A stretch of 64,000 bases of DNA from Quercus robur (lineage: Eukaryota > Streptophyta > Magnoliopsida > Fagales > Fagaceae), in assembly GCF_932294415.1 (NCBI RefSeq), contig NC_065538.1, forward strand, positions 18,885,656 to 18,949,655, read 5' to 3'. A model generated the notes under the pieces. It made no database searches. It saw only the letters and a program-made list of their open reading frames with translations, and was not told the DNA's origin. The position numbers and the translations under genes were made by a program. Numbering within the stretch: position 1 is the first letter of the stretch; each line of letters begins with the position of its first letter. Below, piece after piece: positions 24,769 through 35,700 of this stretch.

Positions 24769-25673
24769 TGACTTCAAAAAGGTTCAAACTTTCTTATTCT
24801 AAGCTTCTTGTCATAATCAACGCTTCTTGTCATAATCAACTTTATGAACCTCTATGTTTCTCTTATGGATGATATATTTGCTCGTGATTAACTTGAGGTT
24901 GTGGTTCTTATAAAAAAAAAACTTGAGGTTGTGGTTGTAGGGAAGAGAAAGACCATTTGAAGCAGTCTTTTTCTTTCATTTCAACCCTACAAAAGCAGTT
25001 AGATACCTTTATATGGGTAGGGTAGCCACACCCGTGAATGTGCAGGTCGTTTTCTTTTACAGGCACATATATTTACGAAAGGGAAAGGAGATTTCAAACC
25101 AAAAAGAAGAAGAAAAAGACACCGCGTTTATATTAGAAACACTCAAATGCGTTAGTTGAGTTATAAGATTTTTTAGAAAACCACTTAATATTTGGTCTAA
25201 AAAATGCTAAAAATACTACCAATTATACTATATAACCTCTATAAATAACATTTCTTTTTTCTTTTAAATTCCTACATTATCAGTGGATTATGTACCGCTC
25301 CTGTTTAAGAGCAAGAGTGGCTGATCTCTAGTACAATTATACTAGCAGGTCATTGATGAACCAACTGCATAAAAGCAAAGCCATGCACGGTACGACTATG
25401 GAGAGCCACACCCGTCTTGTTATTATCATCCAATAAAATTAAAGCAAAGAAGCAAAATATCTTAACACATTCATGGAATCACAACCAGAAGTGGTCAGTT
25501 CCAAACTTATATGCATAGTTATTTCAAACTTAAAAGAAGCAGAACAACTTGCTTTTCACGAAAAATCGAGCATATTCACAACTCTTCACGCTTACGTTGA
25601 TAATTGACATGTGAGTTTCCAAGATCCACATAAATTCACTGTATAGGTTCAAAAAAAAGAGGAGTAGAACTAA
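24769..25673. other. Upstream region of the DUF1677 gene
   Basis: Contains a short direct repeat (CTTCTTGTCATAATCAACG- type words at about 24804 and 24823) and a duplicated ACTTGAGGTTGTGGTT at about 24890 and 24921. Otherwise AT-rich promoter-distal DNA without a visible gene. Confidence 0.45.
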
Positions 25674-25681
25674 TATAAATA
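25674..25681 (+). promoter_or_regulatory. TATA box of the DUF1677 gene
   Basis: TATAAATA, about 140 bp before the start codon, in a sequence otherwise free of better matches; transcription would start near 25705-25710. Confidence 0.55.
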
Positions 25682-25813
25682 AGAGTAGTGCTGTAGTTTC
25701 CTTCTTCCATCTTGAGATAAGTGTTCAAAGTTATACCACTCATCAAAGTCATTTCAATTGCTCTTATTGTGTGATCTCTTTGTTCCTTTAAGAAAGTTAT
25801 TGTATTGTTTATC

Positions 25814-26383
25814 ATGGCACCACATGGAAAGGCTATTGCTAGCTCTTACAGTAGGAGCAACAACTTCTCCAAGCCACCAAGACTCTCATCCGATAGCCTT
25901 AAAAGAACAGTTTCAGACATTTCATTCGAGCTTAGCAAAGAAGGGATTGATTTAACAGCACTCCCACCAATATCCGAGGTTGAAAATGCAAAGTGCGAGT
26001 GCTGTGGCATGTGCGAGGAGTGCACGCCGGAGTACATTGAGAGGGTGCGAAACAAGTTCTCCGGGAAGTGGATATGTGGGCTGTGTACTGAAGCAGTGAA
26101 GGAAGAGATGGAGAAGAATGGAGGGAAGAGTGAAGAGGCTTTGAGTGCACATATGAGTGCATGTGTTAGGTTTAACAAGTTTGGTAGGGCTTATCCAGTT
26201 TTGTTCCAAGCTGAGGCCATGAGGGCAATGTTGAAGAAGAGCAAATTGGAAGGGAGAGGTGTGAGGGCTAAGTCTATTAGTCCTAGAGACAAAGGAGGGC
26301 AAAAGAAGGGTGGGATTGCTCGAAGTTCAAGTTGTATTCCAGCGATCACAAGGGAGATCAGTGATCTCACCATGGCCAATTGA
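25814..26383 (+). CDS. DUF1677 family protein (Cys-rich plant protein of unknown function)
   Basis: Single-exon frame of 189 aa from ATG at 25814; two codons upstream are a non-ATG extension that I exclude. The diagnostic part is the cysteine cluster CECCGMCEECTPEY at about 57-70 followed by the WICGLC segment near 83-88, with VKEEM and SAHMSACVRFNKFGRAYPVLFQAEAM-type conserved sequence after it (motif at about 115-140). Such spacing suggests a small metal-binding fold, but that is inference. The N-terminus is Ser-rich and the C-terminus is basic and Ser-rich (KSISPRDKGGQKKGG). DUF1677 proteins are plant-specific with no established biochemical role. The gene stands alone, with a TATA box 140 bp upstream. 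Confidence 0.92.
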   Translation: MAPHGKAIASSYSRSNNFSKPPRLSSDSLKRTVSDISFELSKEGIDLTALPPISEVENAKCECCGMCEECTPEYIERVRNKFSGKWICGLCTEAVKEEMEKNGGKSEEALSAHMSACVRFNKFGRAYPVLFQAEAMRAMLKKSKLEGRGVRAKSISPRDKGGQKKGGIARSSSCIPAITREISDLTMAN

Positions 26384-27277
26384 GCCTTTAAAAGGCTCCT
26401 GCATTCCTATCTATCTTTGGAGGGACATGATTCTTTATATTTGTGAACATGTTCCTTCTCTATTCTAACTAGTATATGTATATTTCTCCATTTAAACCTT
26501 TTTAAAGCCCTATGCTTGGATTTTGCTAATTCCACAATGAAAATCCAGATGTCCCTCCTTAAGCTTGGATACTCATTCACCATCTATTTTGTGGACCAAC
26601 CATTTAGTTACCTTACCAAGGTTTTTTTGAGTTAGTCCAAAGTTTTAGTGCATCTTTCTTCTATGGGGCTTTTTGACAATTCCTTGCGTGATTTGGTTCT
26701 GACTTTCCCATCTCTTATACCTTCTAGGGTTATGTAGTAAACGAGGTTCAAAACCTTAAATCTCACCCCTCCAAGGTTTTTATGGGTTGGACCAAATGCT
26801 CATTTACAAGCCATTTACCCTACTTTTTCACCTTCCCTTTTTTTGGGTTATGGGCACTCTGTCAGTCTTTCTTATTCCCTTGCTAGTTCATGCATGTTAA
26901 CTATAAATATGGTCATCCAACAATTACGTATATGCCAAATTAACGTCAGTGATTGTGTTACATTAAACTTACAATCTGTGAGTAACAAAGGCTTTAGTTG
27001 TTAGATGTTGTGAAGAGCTGCCACCATATGTTCCTCACTTTTACTCTAACCTCAGGGTCATCAGTATTTGTAACCAGGCATATCCAGTTTGTGGGTGCTA
27101 TAATATTAAACATGTATCTCTAGATTCTCTTCAATAAAGTACTTTCATTTTACTTGTATTTGTGAAATTATAGTTTTTCCTTTTTCTCATTTATATATAC
27201 TCCCTTTATGTTTATTTTGTTGGATGTTATAATCAAACGCCGACTCAAAAAAAAAAAAAAAAGTATAAATAAAGAGT

Positions 27278-27450
27278 AATGCTAGGTTCACAATATTTTT
27301 AAAGTAAATTTACGATGAATTTTATGTGATAGACTATTATTTGTAAGTAAAAAAAAAAAAAGTGATATCAATAATTGACTCAAATTAAAACCAAAAACAA
27401 TATATCATCCATGATTTGTTGTAAAAACATTATAAACGCAACATTAGTCA
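27278..27450. mobile_element. MITE (AATGCTAGGTTCACAATATTTTTA type)
   Basis: Imperfect terminal inverted repeats: the left AATGCTAGGTTCACAATATT pairs with a right end AAAACATTATAAACGCAACATT. A second member of the family is at about 29238-29405. Non-coding. Confidence 0.55.
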
Positions 27451-27865
27451 TAGTTCATAAATAAACCAAAACTAAGCAGACTTGCCATGTTTTGATTCCA
27501 TCACTAATTTATGAATGACTTTCTAATACTGCCCGTTATTAGAAGAAAAAATAAACCTATAATTATTAATTTGTTACTTTCAATTCATAGTTGTAACTAA
27601 TAAAAAAATTGGGAAAAAAAACTATGATCACATTTTCTGAGTACATCATCAATATAGAAGAGGCAGTTCAAGACTCTTTAACCATATTTTATAAGATTAG
27701 AAAGAAAGGCATCTAAAAAATCAATAATAAATATTGTCCATATGGTATTCTTCTAGATGGAAATACAATATATCAATTGTTTGAAAAATGTGTTACTCTA
27801 AAAGAGTTACACTATGTGTAGCTTGAATATATAAATATTCAATTAAATCAATACCTTGAGTATTA

Positions 27866-27959
27866 AAATTTTGATTTTAACCCACTAAGTTTGAATCTGT
27901 TTTCAAAATGATCCTTCAATCCATATCCGTAACCAATCTAGCCATTACGCGAGGGGAAA
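27866..27959. repeat. Dispersed ~95-bp repeat, copy 1
   Basis: Shares AACCCACTAAGTTTGAATCTGT, then a spacer, then AATCTAGCCATTACGCGAGG with the copy at 30930-31026. Same orientation. It may be part of a larger decayed element. Confidence 0.55.
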
Positions 27960-28144
27960 TTTTTTCTTTTTGCAGACTTCAATCATAAATTTTTAGCATG
28001 TCACTTCATTATTATTTGTAGTTAATCATGAGCATGTTAGAAATTACATTAGTGATATGGAATTAATAATATACACGTGATGCATTTCCAATTAAATCAA
28101 GGATAGTTTTGAGAAACAAGGAATAGAATAATTGAATCATTCTT

Positions 28145-28152
28145 TATAAATA
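28145..28152 (+). promoter_or_regulatory. TATA box of a putative small gene
   Basis: TATAAATA in TCTTTATAAATAGGGG, 39 bp before an ATG at 28191. Strong match and suitable spacing for a very short leader. Confidence 0.45.
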
Positions 28153-28190
28153 GGGGCTTTGCTAATTGATCTTCATATTTCACAAAAAAA

Positions 28191-28794
28191 ATGAAGAAAG
28201 TTAAAGGTATGATCAGAAACCTTATGTTCTCATATTTGTTTTTGCTACAATGTTTAGACCTATTATTTTAAGGAAAATATTAAGTTATTACCATTTTCTC
28301 TATAGTAAGCTTACAAAGTGAGATGACAATGAATGTACATAATGTTGCCAAGAACCTTGTAACTCAATTGATTGACACTTTTTAGTGTTTTCAAATGAGA
28401 CATCAATGGTTCAAATCCTCTTCCTCTAACTATCGAATTATAGTGATCAATGTAATTTTATATCAATAACATAATAAATAGGTTGCTAAATTTTATTTTT
28501 GTTGTGTTTAAAATCTAAAATAGCAATTTGTAAGTTTTAGAGAATAAAATTTGAAGTAGCTTTTTTTTTTCTTGATTTCCTGAATGGATGCATGGGAAAA
28601 AATCGAAAACAGGAGGTGGTGATACTCAAGCTACACAAGCGAGTGCCTCTAAATCAAAGAATGGAAATGCATCTCAACAAGCTCCTCAGACTAAAGAAGC
28701 ACCTCAACAACAACAAAAACAAATGGAAATGGTGACACAAGTACCATCAAAGGCATCAAATTCTCAGCAAGAGCCAAAAGCAAATAAATTATGA
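28191..28794 (+). CDS. Putative small Gln/Lys-rich protein gene, two exons
   Basis: Proposed exons 28191-28206 and 28613-28794 give 65 aa starting MKKVKGGGDTQATQAS. The second exon is open, CAA/GCA-rich and compositionally unlike its AT-rich surroundings; its protein is rich in Gln, Lys, Ser and Ala, has no membrane segment and is probably disordered. A TATA box precedes the ATG, and the donor AAAG|GTATGA is good. The acceptor GAAAACAG is weak, with its T-run about 35 nt upstream. A SINE-like copy lies in the intron. Alternatively exon 2 alone (ATG at 28588) could be read, or the frame could be chance. I recognise no family. Confidence 0.4.
28363..28450 (+). mobile_element. Short tRNA-derived SINE, second copy of the family at 17.8 kb
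   Basis: Starts CTTGTAACTCAATTGATTGA, then TTTTCAAATGAGACATCAA, a B box GGTTCAAATCC and CTAACTATCGAATTAT. The order and words match the insert at 17,792-17,887 (minus strand), including the unusual ACTATCGA after the B box. No convincing target duplication, so this copy is older or truncated. Confidence 0.55.
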
Positions 28795-29559
28795 GCCTTT
28801 TAATTACTACATTTATGAGCCTTATAGACATGAAAGTTACCAAATAAATGAAAATTGACATCTTATAATATATATTCTCATTAATCGGTTGGATCCAGGT
28901 TGATCATATCAGGTTTCTCAACCAATAAAAAAAAATAAAAAAGGTTTATCATATCAGCCATCAAACCCTTTTGTGCACTCATCACGTGAAAATAGGGGGA
29001 TATTCTTAATTTTGAGCCTTTGGCAGTTTGATTTGCAGATGGTCCTCAAATAAAATGACACCTTTTCTTCCACATAAATGGTGGAAGGTGATAAGATAAC
29101 TGTTTGTATCTGTTTAGCATTAGCTTATTTAGGTGTGGGGTTTTTTTTTTGGTGTGTGTGTGTTGCTGAAAATGAGTTAAAATTTACGTGAGCTTTGAAA
29201 ATTTGAAGTTGTAAAAAGTTGTATATAAACAAAAGAAAAATGTTATATCTACAATATTTTTACAACAAATTTTAAATGTCAGGTTGTTATTTGCATTTAT
29301 ATTTGGACAAAAAAGTAATTTAAGTTGTGAATTCAAATTAGAACCAATAACAATTTACCACCTATGATTTGTTATGTTAGTATTGTGAAAATGTTTTAGA
29401 CGTAACACATCTCTAAACAAAATAAACTAAAAGTATGAAAAATTTTAAAGTTGCTACTAATTTTACGACCAAAAACTTATATGACAATAAATATTATTAT
29501 TGTCACTTCAACTCATACTAATATTAAAATTTATAGTATCATGATTCCATATTTCATGG
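28795..29559. other. AT-rich intergenic DNA with a MITE
   Basis: Apart from the MITE at 29238-29405 nothing identifiable. Confidence 0.45.
29238..29405. mobile_element. MITE, second member of the 27.3-kb family
   Basis: Left end AATGTTATATCTACAATATTTTTAC and right end GAAAATGTTTTAGACGTAACA form imperfect inverted repeats; the interior words CAAATTAGAACCAATAACAAT and CCTATGATTTGTT match the copy at 27278-27450. Confidence 0.55.
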
Positions 29560-30409
29560 CATCATTCTTAATCGTGTCCACCTAAATAATGACCATGCAG
29601 TCAACTGGATCATATTAAAAAAGAATAACCAACATAATACACTTAATACATGTCATTAATTCATGACTATTCCGAACAGTCACTTGTCCAGATGACCCTA
29701 CGACCATAATAACTAGTATAATAAATGTATTCCAATTATGGAATGAGACATATCATTCTTATCATAACTATCTACACCTAGACTCATTTACCTAAATGGA
29801 TATATGCAGTTAACTAGACTAGAAAAGACAAATGTACCAATGGAATACATTTAATATGTCATTAATTCATGACAGTTCCGAATAGTCACTTATGCCGATG
29901 ACCCTAAGACCGTAACAACAAATATAATAATTGTATTCCAATTACAAAATGAGACATATCATCCTTGTTGTAACTATCTACGTCTAGACTCGCCCAACTA
30001 AATGGATGACTATGCAATCAGCTGAACTAGAAAATGAAAGCGTAACCAGCGGAATACATTTAATATGCCATTAATTCATGATTGTTTTGAACTATCATGT
30101 GTCCCAACATTCTCCTGGCCGTTACAATTAGTGTATTAATTGCATTCCATTTATGTAATGGGACCATTGTAAAGGCAACCGTCACTCAAGTTGCCCATAT
30201 AAAGGCAACACCAGCCCATTAGCAAAGGGTTTGAGAATAGCTCCCACTCATTCTATAATCTTATATTTCTACCCAAATTCTTAGATATCAAGTATCAATG
30301 ACACTTAGGTCGGTACCATACCGGTTCCCTCCTCTATGATTTTCTTCTTGTAGATCTTTCAATGTTGTGTTTGGACACGAGGCTCACTGAAGATTTCTGC
30401 GCATCAACA
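29560..30409 (+). mobile_element. LTR-like block with ~207-bp tandem repeats
   Basis: Three diverged units share CATTAATTCATGA, starting at about 29651, 29857 and 30066 (spacing 206 and 209). They precede a TATA box (TATAAAG, 30198-30204), then a transcribed-looking part with GTAGATCTTTCAATGTTGTG and an end in GCATCAACA at 30409. Tandem repeats upstream of a TATA box followed by a CA end fit an LTR with a repeated U3. No coding part or primer-binding site was found, so this is an inferred relic. Confidence 0.45.
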
Positions 30410-31481
30410 CTCATCATTATGCACAAGGCAATTCAAGAACAGTTGCAGTAACCACACCATGAATTCAAGAACAATTCATTATGCATTTCGTTAATTTTTT
30501 TACAAATAATTCAACCCTATTAAGTATGCATTCGTCGTCATGGCCATAACTTTGTTAGCTAGTAACGATCAAAATGTGGCTTGAACCTAAAATTTGAACA
30601 TAAATACTCAAATTTAAAAGGGCAACCATACATTGGCTATCAAAGTACATGTCACACGTTCAAATCTTCTCACCCAGCCCAAGTGCCACCCCTTTGTTGC
30701 AGCCGGGCCACACCACAACTATTCATGTCCCGTTACTCCATTATTTAAAACTTGCATACAAAATTCTACAAAACATATCAACCATCAGCGTTTCAACGAA
30801 GTCCTTGCACTGACATGCTACTAACCAGGGAGATGAATATAAAATGCACATTTTTTTTTTTATACTATGAATAAGATTCAATTATACTGTTCCTACTTTC
30901 TAAAATTATTTTTTCACTGCAGTGCCTTAAATTTGGAATTTCTCATTTAACCCACCAAGTTTTAATCTGTATTAAAAATAACCCTTTTATCAATATCTGT
31001 AACTAATCTAGCCATTACGCGAGGGGCAAAAAAGCCATTTTATTGGCACTTAGTGATATTAATGATTCATTAGGAAGATAGATAGGAATATAGGACCATT
31101 TTCAAAGCAAAATCAAACTGCGTGGACCTACTAGTTAGTTGCATGTACGGAAAATCAACCACAGACCTGGGACCGGGAGTTAGTTACATGTTCGGAAAAT
31201 CAACCACATATACCCGGATCCCAGATCTAAACCTCCTTGTTCAAGTTATGGATTGAGAGCTTGAAGACAAACCAGCACTGTTAGCATCAATAAACTGATT
31301 AAAGCATGACATACCAAGGTACTAGTATTAGTTTAAGTTTACAATTACAACAAAAAGGAAGGCTAACACATAAGGTCTTCATTCAGAAACAAGGTTTTGC
31401 AGCAAAAAGACTAACAAGCCAATATAACACAAGGGGTTTTCTGGAGTTCTATAATGCATTTGAATACTCACTGATCCAATT
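30410..31481. other. Intergenic DNA downstream of HB15
   Basis: Holds the second copy of the dispersed repeat (30930-31026), a duplicated GTTAGTTGCATGTACGGAAAATC-type word near 31134 and 31181, and the presumed 3' UTR of the minus-strand HD-ZIP III gene from 31481 downwards. No other gene. Confidence 0.5.
30930..31026. repeat. Dispersed ~95-bp repeat, copy 2
   Basis: Matches 27866-27959, same orientation (AACCCACCAAGTTTTAATCTGT ... AGCCATTACGCGAGGGG). Confidence 0.55.
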
Positions 31482-32638
31482 TCATACAAAAGACCAGTTC
31501 ACAAACATAAAGCAGATGCAATGAGCATTCTCTTCTTCGTTCAGAACCTTCCAAGCCACTGCTCTCTCATATGAGACTGGTCGGCCCATGCTTGAGAGAC
31601 AGATACCACCCTGGAGACAAGCAAAGCCCTACCAAAACGATAGAAATAAATAAAAACAATGTTAAAAATCTATCAAAATCTAATCCTGATTGTTATATAA
31701 CAATTTATTACCAGCCTTTACAAAATTCTTAAAGCCAAAGGCCAAACAAAAGCTATCCACCATCTAAGTAGTTTCTCAGGTAGAACTAAAAGGACCTGAT
31801 ATTATAAATATTATTGACCCAAATGGATCTATATACTACAACATGTACAAGAAACTATGGACTACATAAAAGCACCGTTCGTACTCTTATTAAATGGTAT
31901 TGGCAAGGAGTTCTGTATTTTGGAATGACTTCAAAGAGGGCCTATACTAGCTCTACGTGAGCAAATTTACTTTCGGTTTCAATTACTAAGAACACGGAAT
32001 TAAAAGATACTGATTTTGGAGAATTTTTGCCATACCTGCTGCATTATTTGTGGGAACTCTGAGCAGAGAGTTTTTCGGCCATGATCGTCAAATATCTTTT
32101 CCAGAGTTATGTCTTGCAGAGCAACCAAGGTGGTCTCTAGCATGTCAAGCCCTGCCTGGTTTGCAAATGTGAAAACTGGTAATGCCTGCATAAATTGAAT
32201 GTCAGATTCACTTGCTTAGAGACAAAGGATTGAACTCTAGGCTCTATGGATTGAAAATCATTTCTAAATACAAAAATTGTGAAGACAGCAATATAAATTG
32301 AACAAATTTTGAATTGTGAATCATCATTCTATTTCAGATTCTAGGCATGGGAAATTGACATTTAATTTGGCATGGTGGTCAAGAAATGATCTCTAAATTG
32401 TTTGATGCACTTATCCAGGAAAAAAGCACAATAATACTTTGACAGATAAAGCTATTAGAAGAGGTACCTCAAAATTTGTCTCATAACTTAAATAATTCAT
32501 GCCAATGCAAAGACTTTTTCTAGTATCTCACTTCTCAGTACTGGAGAGTTTTAAAAGTCAGAATTATCCATTGTAATATGGTGCCAGATTAATAGCATGA
32601 TCCCCAGTTTGAGTAGTCATATTGTTTACTACTGGGCA

Positions 32639-32705
<67 letters not shown>

Positions 32706-35700
32706 GGGAGAGGGTTTTTTAGCAAAGTAACTTTCATGCACACCTTCAAAGAGCAACACATTATTGCATCTGAGTGATGCCAGAGGGTTTTGAGGATGGA
32801 TTCACTCCCTTCATTGCCAGATTTGAGTAGCTCTACACTCATGTAGCATCTGCATAATTAGAAAGAGTCAGCCAACTTATCTGACCATGGAATAAAATAT
32901 ATATATATATAACAGTTTTTAAGTTCCCAAATAAAGCCACTTAGCCCAGAAGGGTTAAAAAAATCCCATTAAATTCACCCCACTTCCTAACAACTTATTA
33001 CATTCTGGTGTTGTATTAGTGAAAAATGCAAAAGATAAATTGACCCCGCGGGCCCTTTAGCATGCAAGAAACCATATCCAGTACCAATATTACTCGACTG
33101 ACAACAATCTCTTTCTACAACTTCAAATTTAATTGCATAGGCAGCACCAATTATCTAACTACATACTTGTAAGTGTCAGTCAAGTACATCTGGTAAAACA
33201 CATCAATGTCCTGCTTCATCAATGCCTGTCACTCACTAACAGTAAGACAGAATCTCGTACTACCATTTTGCTATTGATTTCCAAAATGAAATAAGAACAT
33301 CATCCTTTAGGGTGTTCTCAAGGGAGGAAAACAAATTGATGATATTCAACATATTAACATTTCACAAGAAGCAAAGCATGGAAGGTAACACCCTGCAATC
33401 CACCAACCTCCTGGCAGAGGGATGCTCTGATTATGTTCATGAATAAAGGTTAAAAAATAATAACTGACACACCTGTAACTCTGGCAGATCCAACGAGCAA
33501 GTGTCTGAGCTTCAGGAGTACCCAGTGGTGTCCGAAGACCAGCATGTGAACTTAAATGAGAAGGAGATAGTGCTAATGCCACCCTCTGAACTGATGATAT
33601 AATACTTCGGACATATTGCCGAGCCATGGATGCTACATGTTCTTGCATGTGGCTCTCAAAAGCAAACTCAAATGCTATTGTCATCACGGATCTCACACAA
33701 CCAGAATTAGCAGAATAATCATTAGACGCTTTATTACCAGCTGGCCCAATCTCAAGAGCAGACGCAAGGTCCAGTGTGCGGTTTGGACTAGAGGCTTCCT
33801 GCAACATTTTAGACTGCATTAACTAAGAATTCCAAGGATGAGGTATTCAAGAAACAACAGTACTTGGCATATGCAATCTAGAAGCTAACCTTCCCAGAGT
33901 CGAGAGGAATTATGCGAAAACCAGAAGGAAGAAGAGGTGCATCATCAGCAAAAGAAGCATCAATTGGAGCAAAGATAAGTTCCGCACAAGTTCCGACAGC
34001 ATTCTCATCCATTCCACTACAGAGCTAAAGAGACAGCACAAGCAAGCAAAGTAAGAAAGATGCCCAGAACAAAAGCAGTTAAAGAATCAACCAAATCCAT
34101 TGGCAGAAACAACAAGAAATTGGTCTACTAATACTAGAGCTGTAAGATGTTTATTTCCATTTTCACTTCTTGGCTTATTTATGCAAATTGCCTTTCCTTG
34201 TGCATATAGGAACCACTGGTTTTATAATAACCACAGGTTTTTACATCCATATTCTTCAATTAACATCTTACAGCTATTGAAGATAACAAATAACCACATT
34301 TCAAGTGGAATACCAAGAAAATTTGAATAGAAATCTAGGAGAAAAACCAGGGACCCAAATATATTATTCTCTTTCATTCAACCAAAGTCAGTTGCATTAT
34401 CCATTCCTTCATGACAAACTTAGATCCTTTTATATTTCCAGCTTCAGCTCTATTGTCCACAACAAACCATTCAATTACCAACGACAATCCAAACACTTAG
34501 AAATTTCATAAAATAAAACATACAGCAGACCAAATTGAGCAAAAATTCTGGACAACCTATGATGGTACAATCCAATTGGACTAAATATTAGAGCTCATCT
34601 TGGATGGCAGCTAGGCCCCCCAGCTGGATCTAGGGATAATAAGGGCACAGTTAACTAATATGACCACCATCCTTACATAGTGGAGCAAAAGACAAGCAAT
34701 AAAGAAAAACAATACTTACTTGCAACAGAAACATTTCTCTAGGCATTATTGCATCTTCAGGAGAATGGCCCACACCTTCCAATTTAATGACTTCCAAGAA
34801 CTAAAATGTACAAAGAACTAAGTATCACATGCATGAATAATAATTATAATAACAATAAAGAACTCACTCATGCTTCACACTATTGGATTAAAATACAATA
34901 TAATGTAATAAGACCTTAATGGTTTTCTAGAATTATTGCTTACCTCTTCATGCTCCATAGTGTGAGCCAGTGGAAGTATAACTTGACCCCCAAAACTTCC
35001 AACTCGTGACCCTGGTAAGCTACAGGGACCAATTTTAACAGCTGCAGCTGAGTAAGCATCAATATTGTTGTCTGCCCATTCTGACCTGTGCTCCCTAAGG
35101 AATCTAAGAAGAATTGCAGGAGGGACATTCTGAAAAGGCAACAATCAGTTCCAAGTACCAAAATAAAACAGGAATTGCAATTACAAATATTATTTCTAAC
35201 TCTCCTTTCAACACTTCTGAGGGCCAGTTTGCATAGTTTTTTAAATAATAAAGAAAACACTAAAGATTATTTTAAATACATTAGAGATACTAAACAATGA
35301 TTATTGGTGTTGACCTAAAACATTATAGATCATACAATTATAATTGTGAAACTATGATTGAATGTAACAAGAATCTTCCCTTATAGTTACAGATCAGGAT
35401 TCTGGACAGGAAAGGAATAAAGACGAGAAGAAAGCTACTGATGGTTCAAAGACACGAAAATATGTATCTGTGTACCCCAAACAGTTGAGGTTGATACTTG
35501 AGAGTATCCAGCCCAGGAACTAAAGTAAGATTTATTTATTTATTTTAAGAATCTCATGTACTACCCCATACCCTACGGCAGCAAGAAAATACCCATAAAG
35601 GATGAGGAAGGGAGGATGGGGAGGGTAACCCAATTCTTTTCCCTAGTTACTGCATGAAATAAAAAAGCAAGAGATATTGCCAAATGTTTTCCATAACAAT

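Larger units (their letters stand above)
26384..28144. other. DUF1677 3' region and AT-rich intergenic DNA
   Basis: The first few hundred bases may be 3' UTR. A MITE lies at about 27278-27450. A ~95-bp stretch at 27866-27959, ending AGCCATTACGCGAGGGG, recurs at 30930-31026. No other gene seen. Confidence 0.5.

Noticed and set aside
25846-26379. Several minus-strand frames over the DUF1677 gene
   Set aside because: Shadows of a conserved plus-strand frame.
33346-33819. 157-codon minus-strand frame as a separate gene
   Set aside because: It is coding exon 15 of HB15 read through into its introns.
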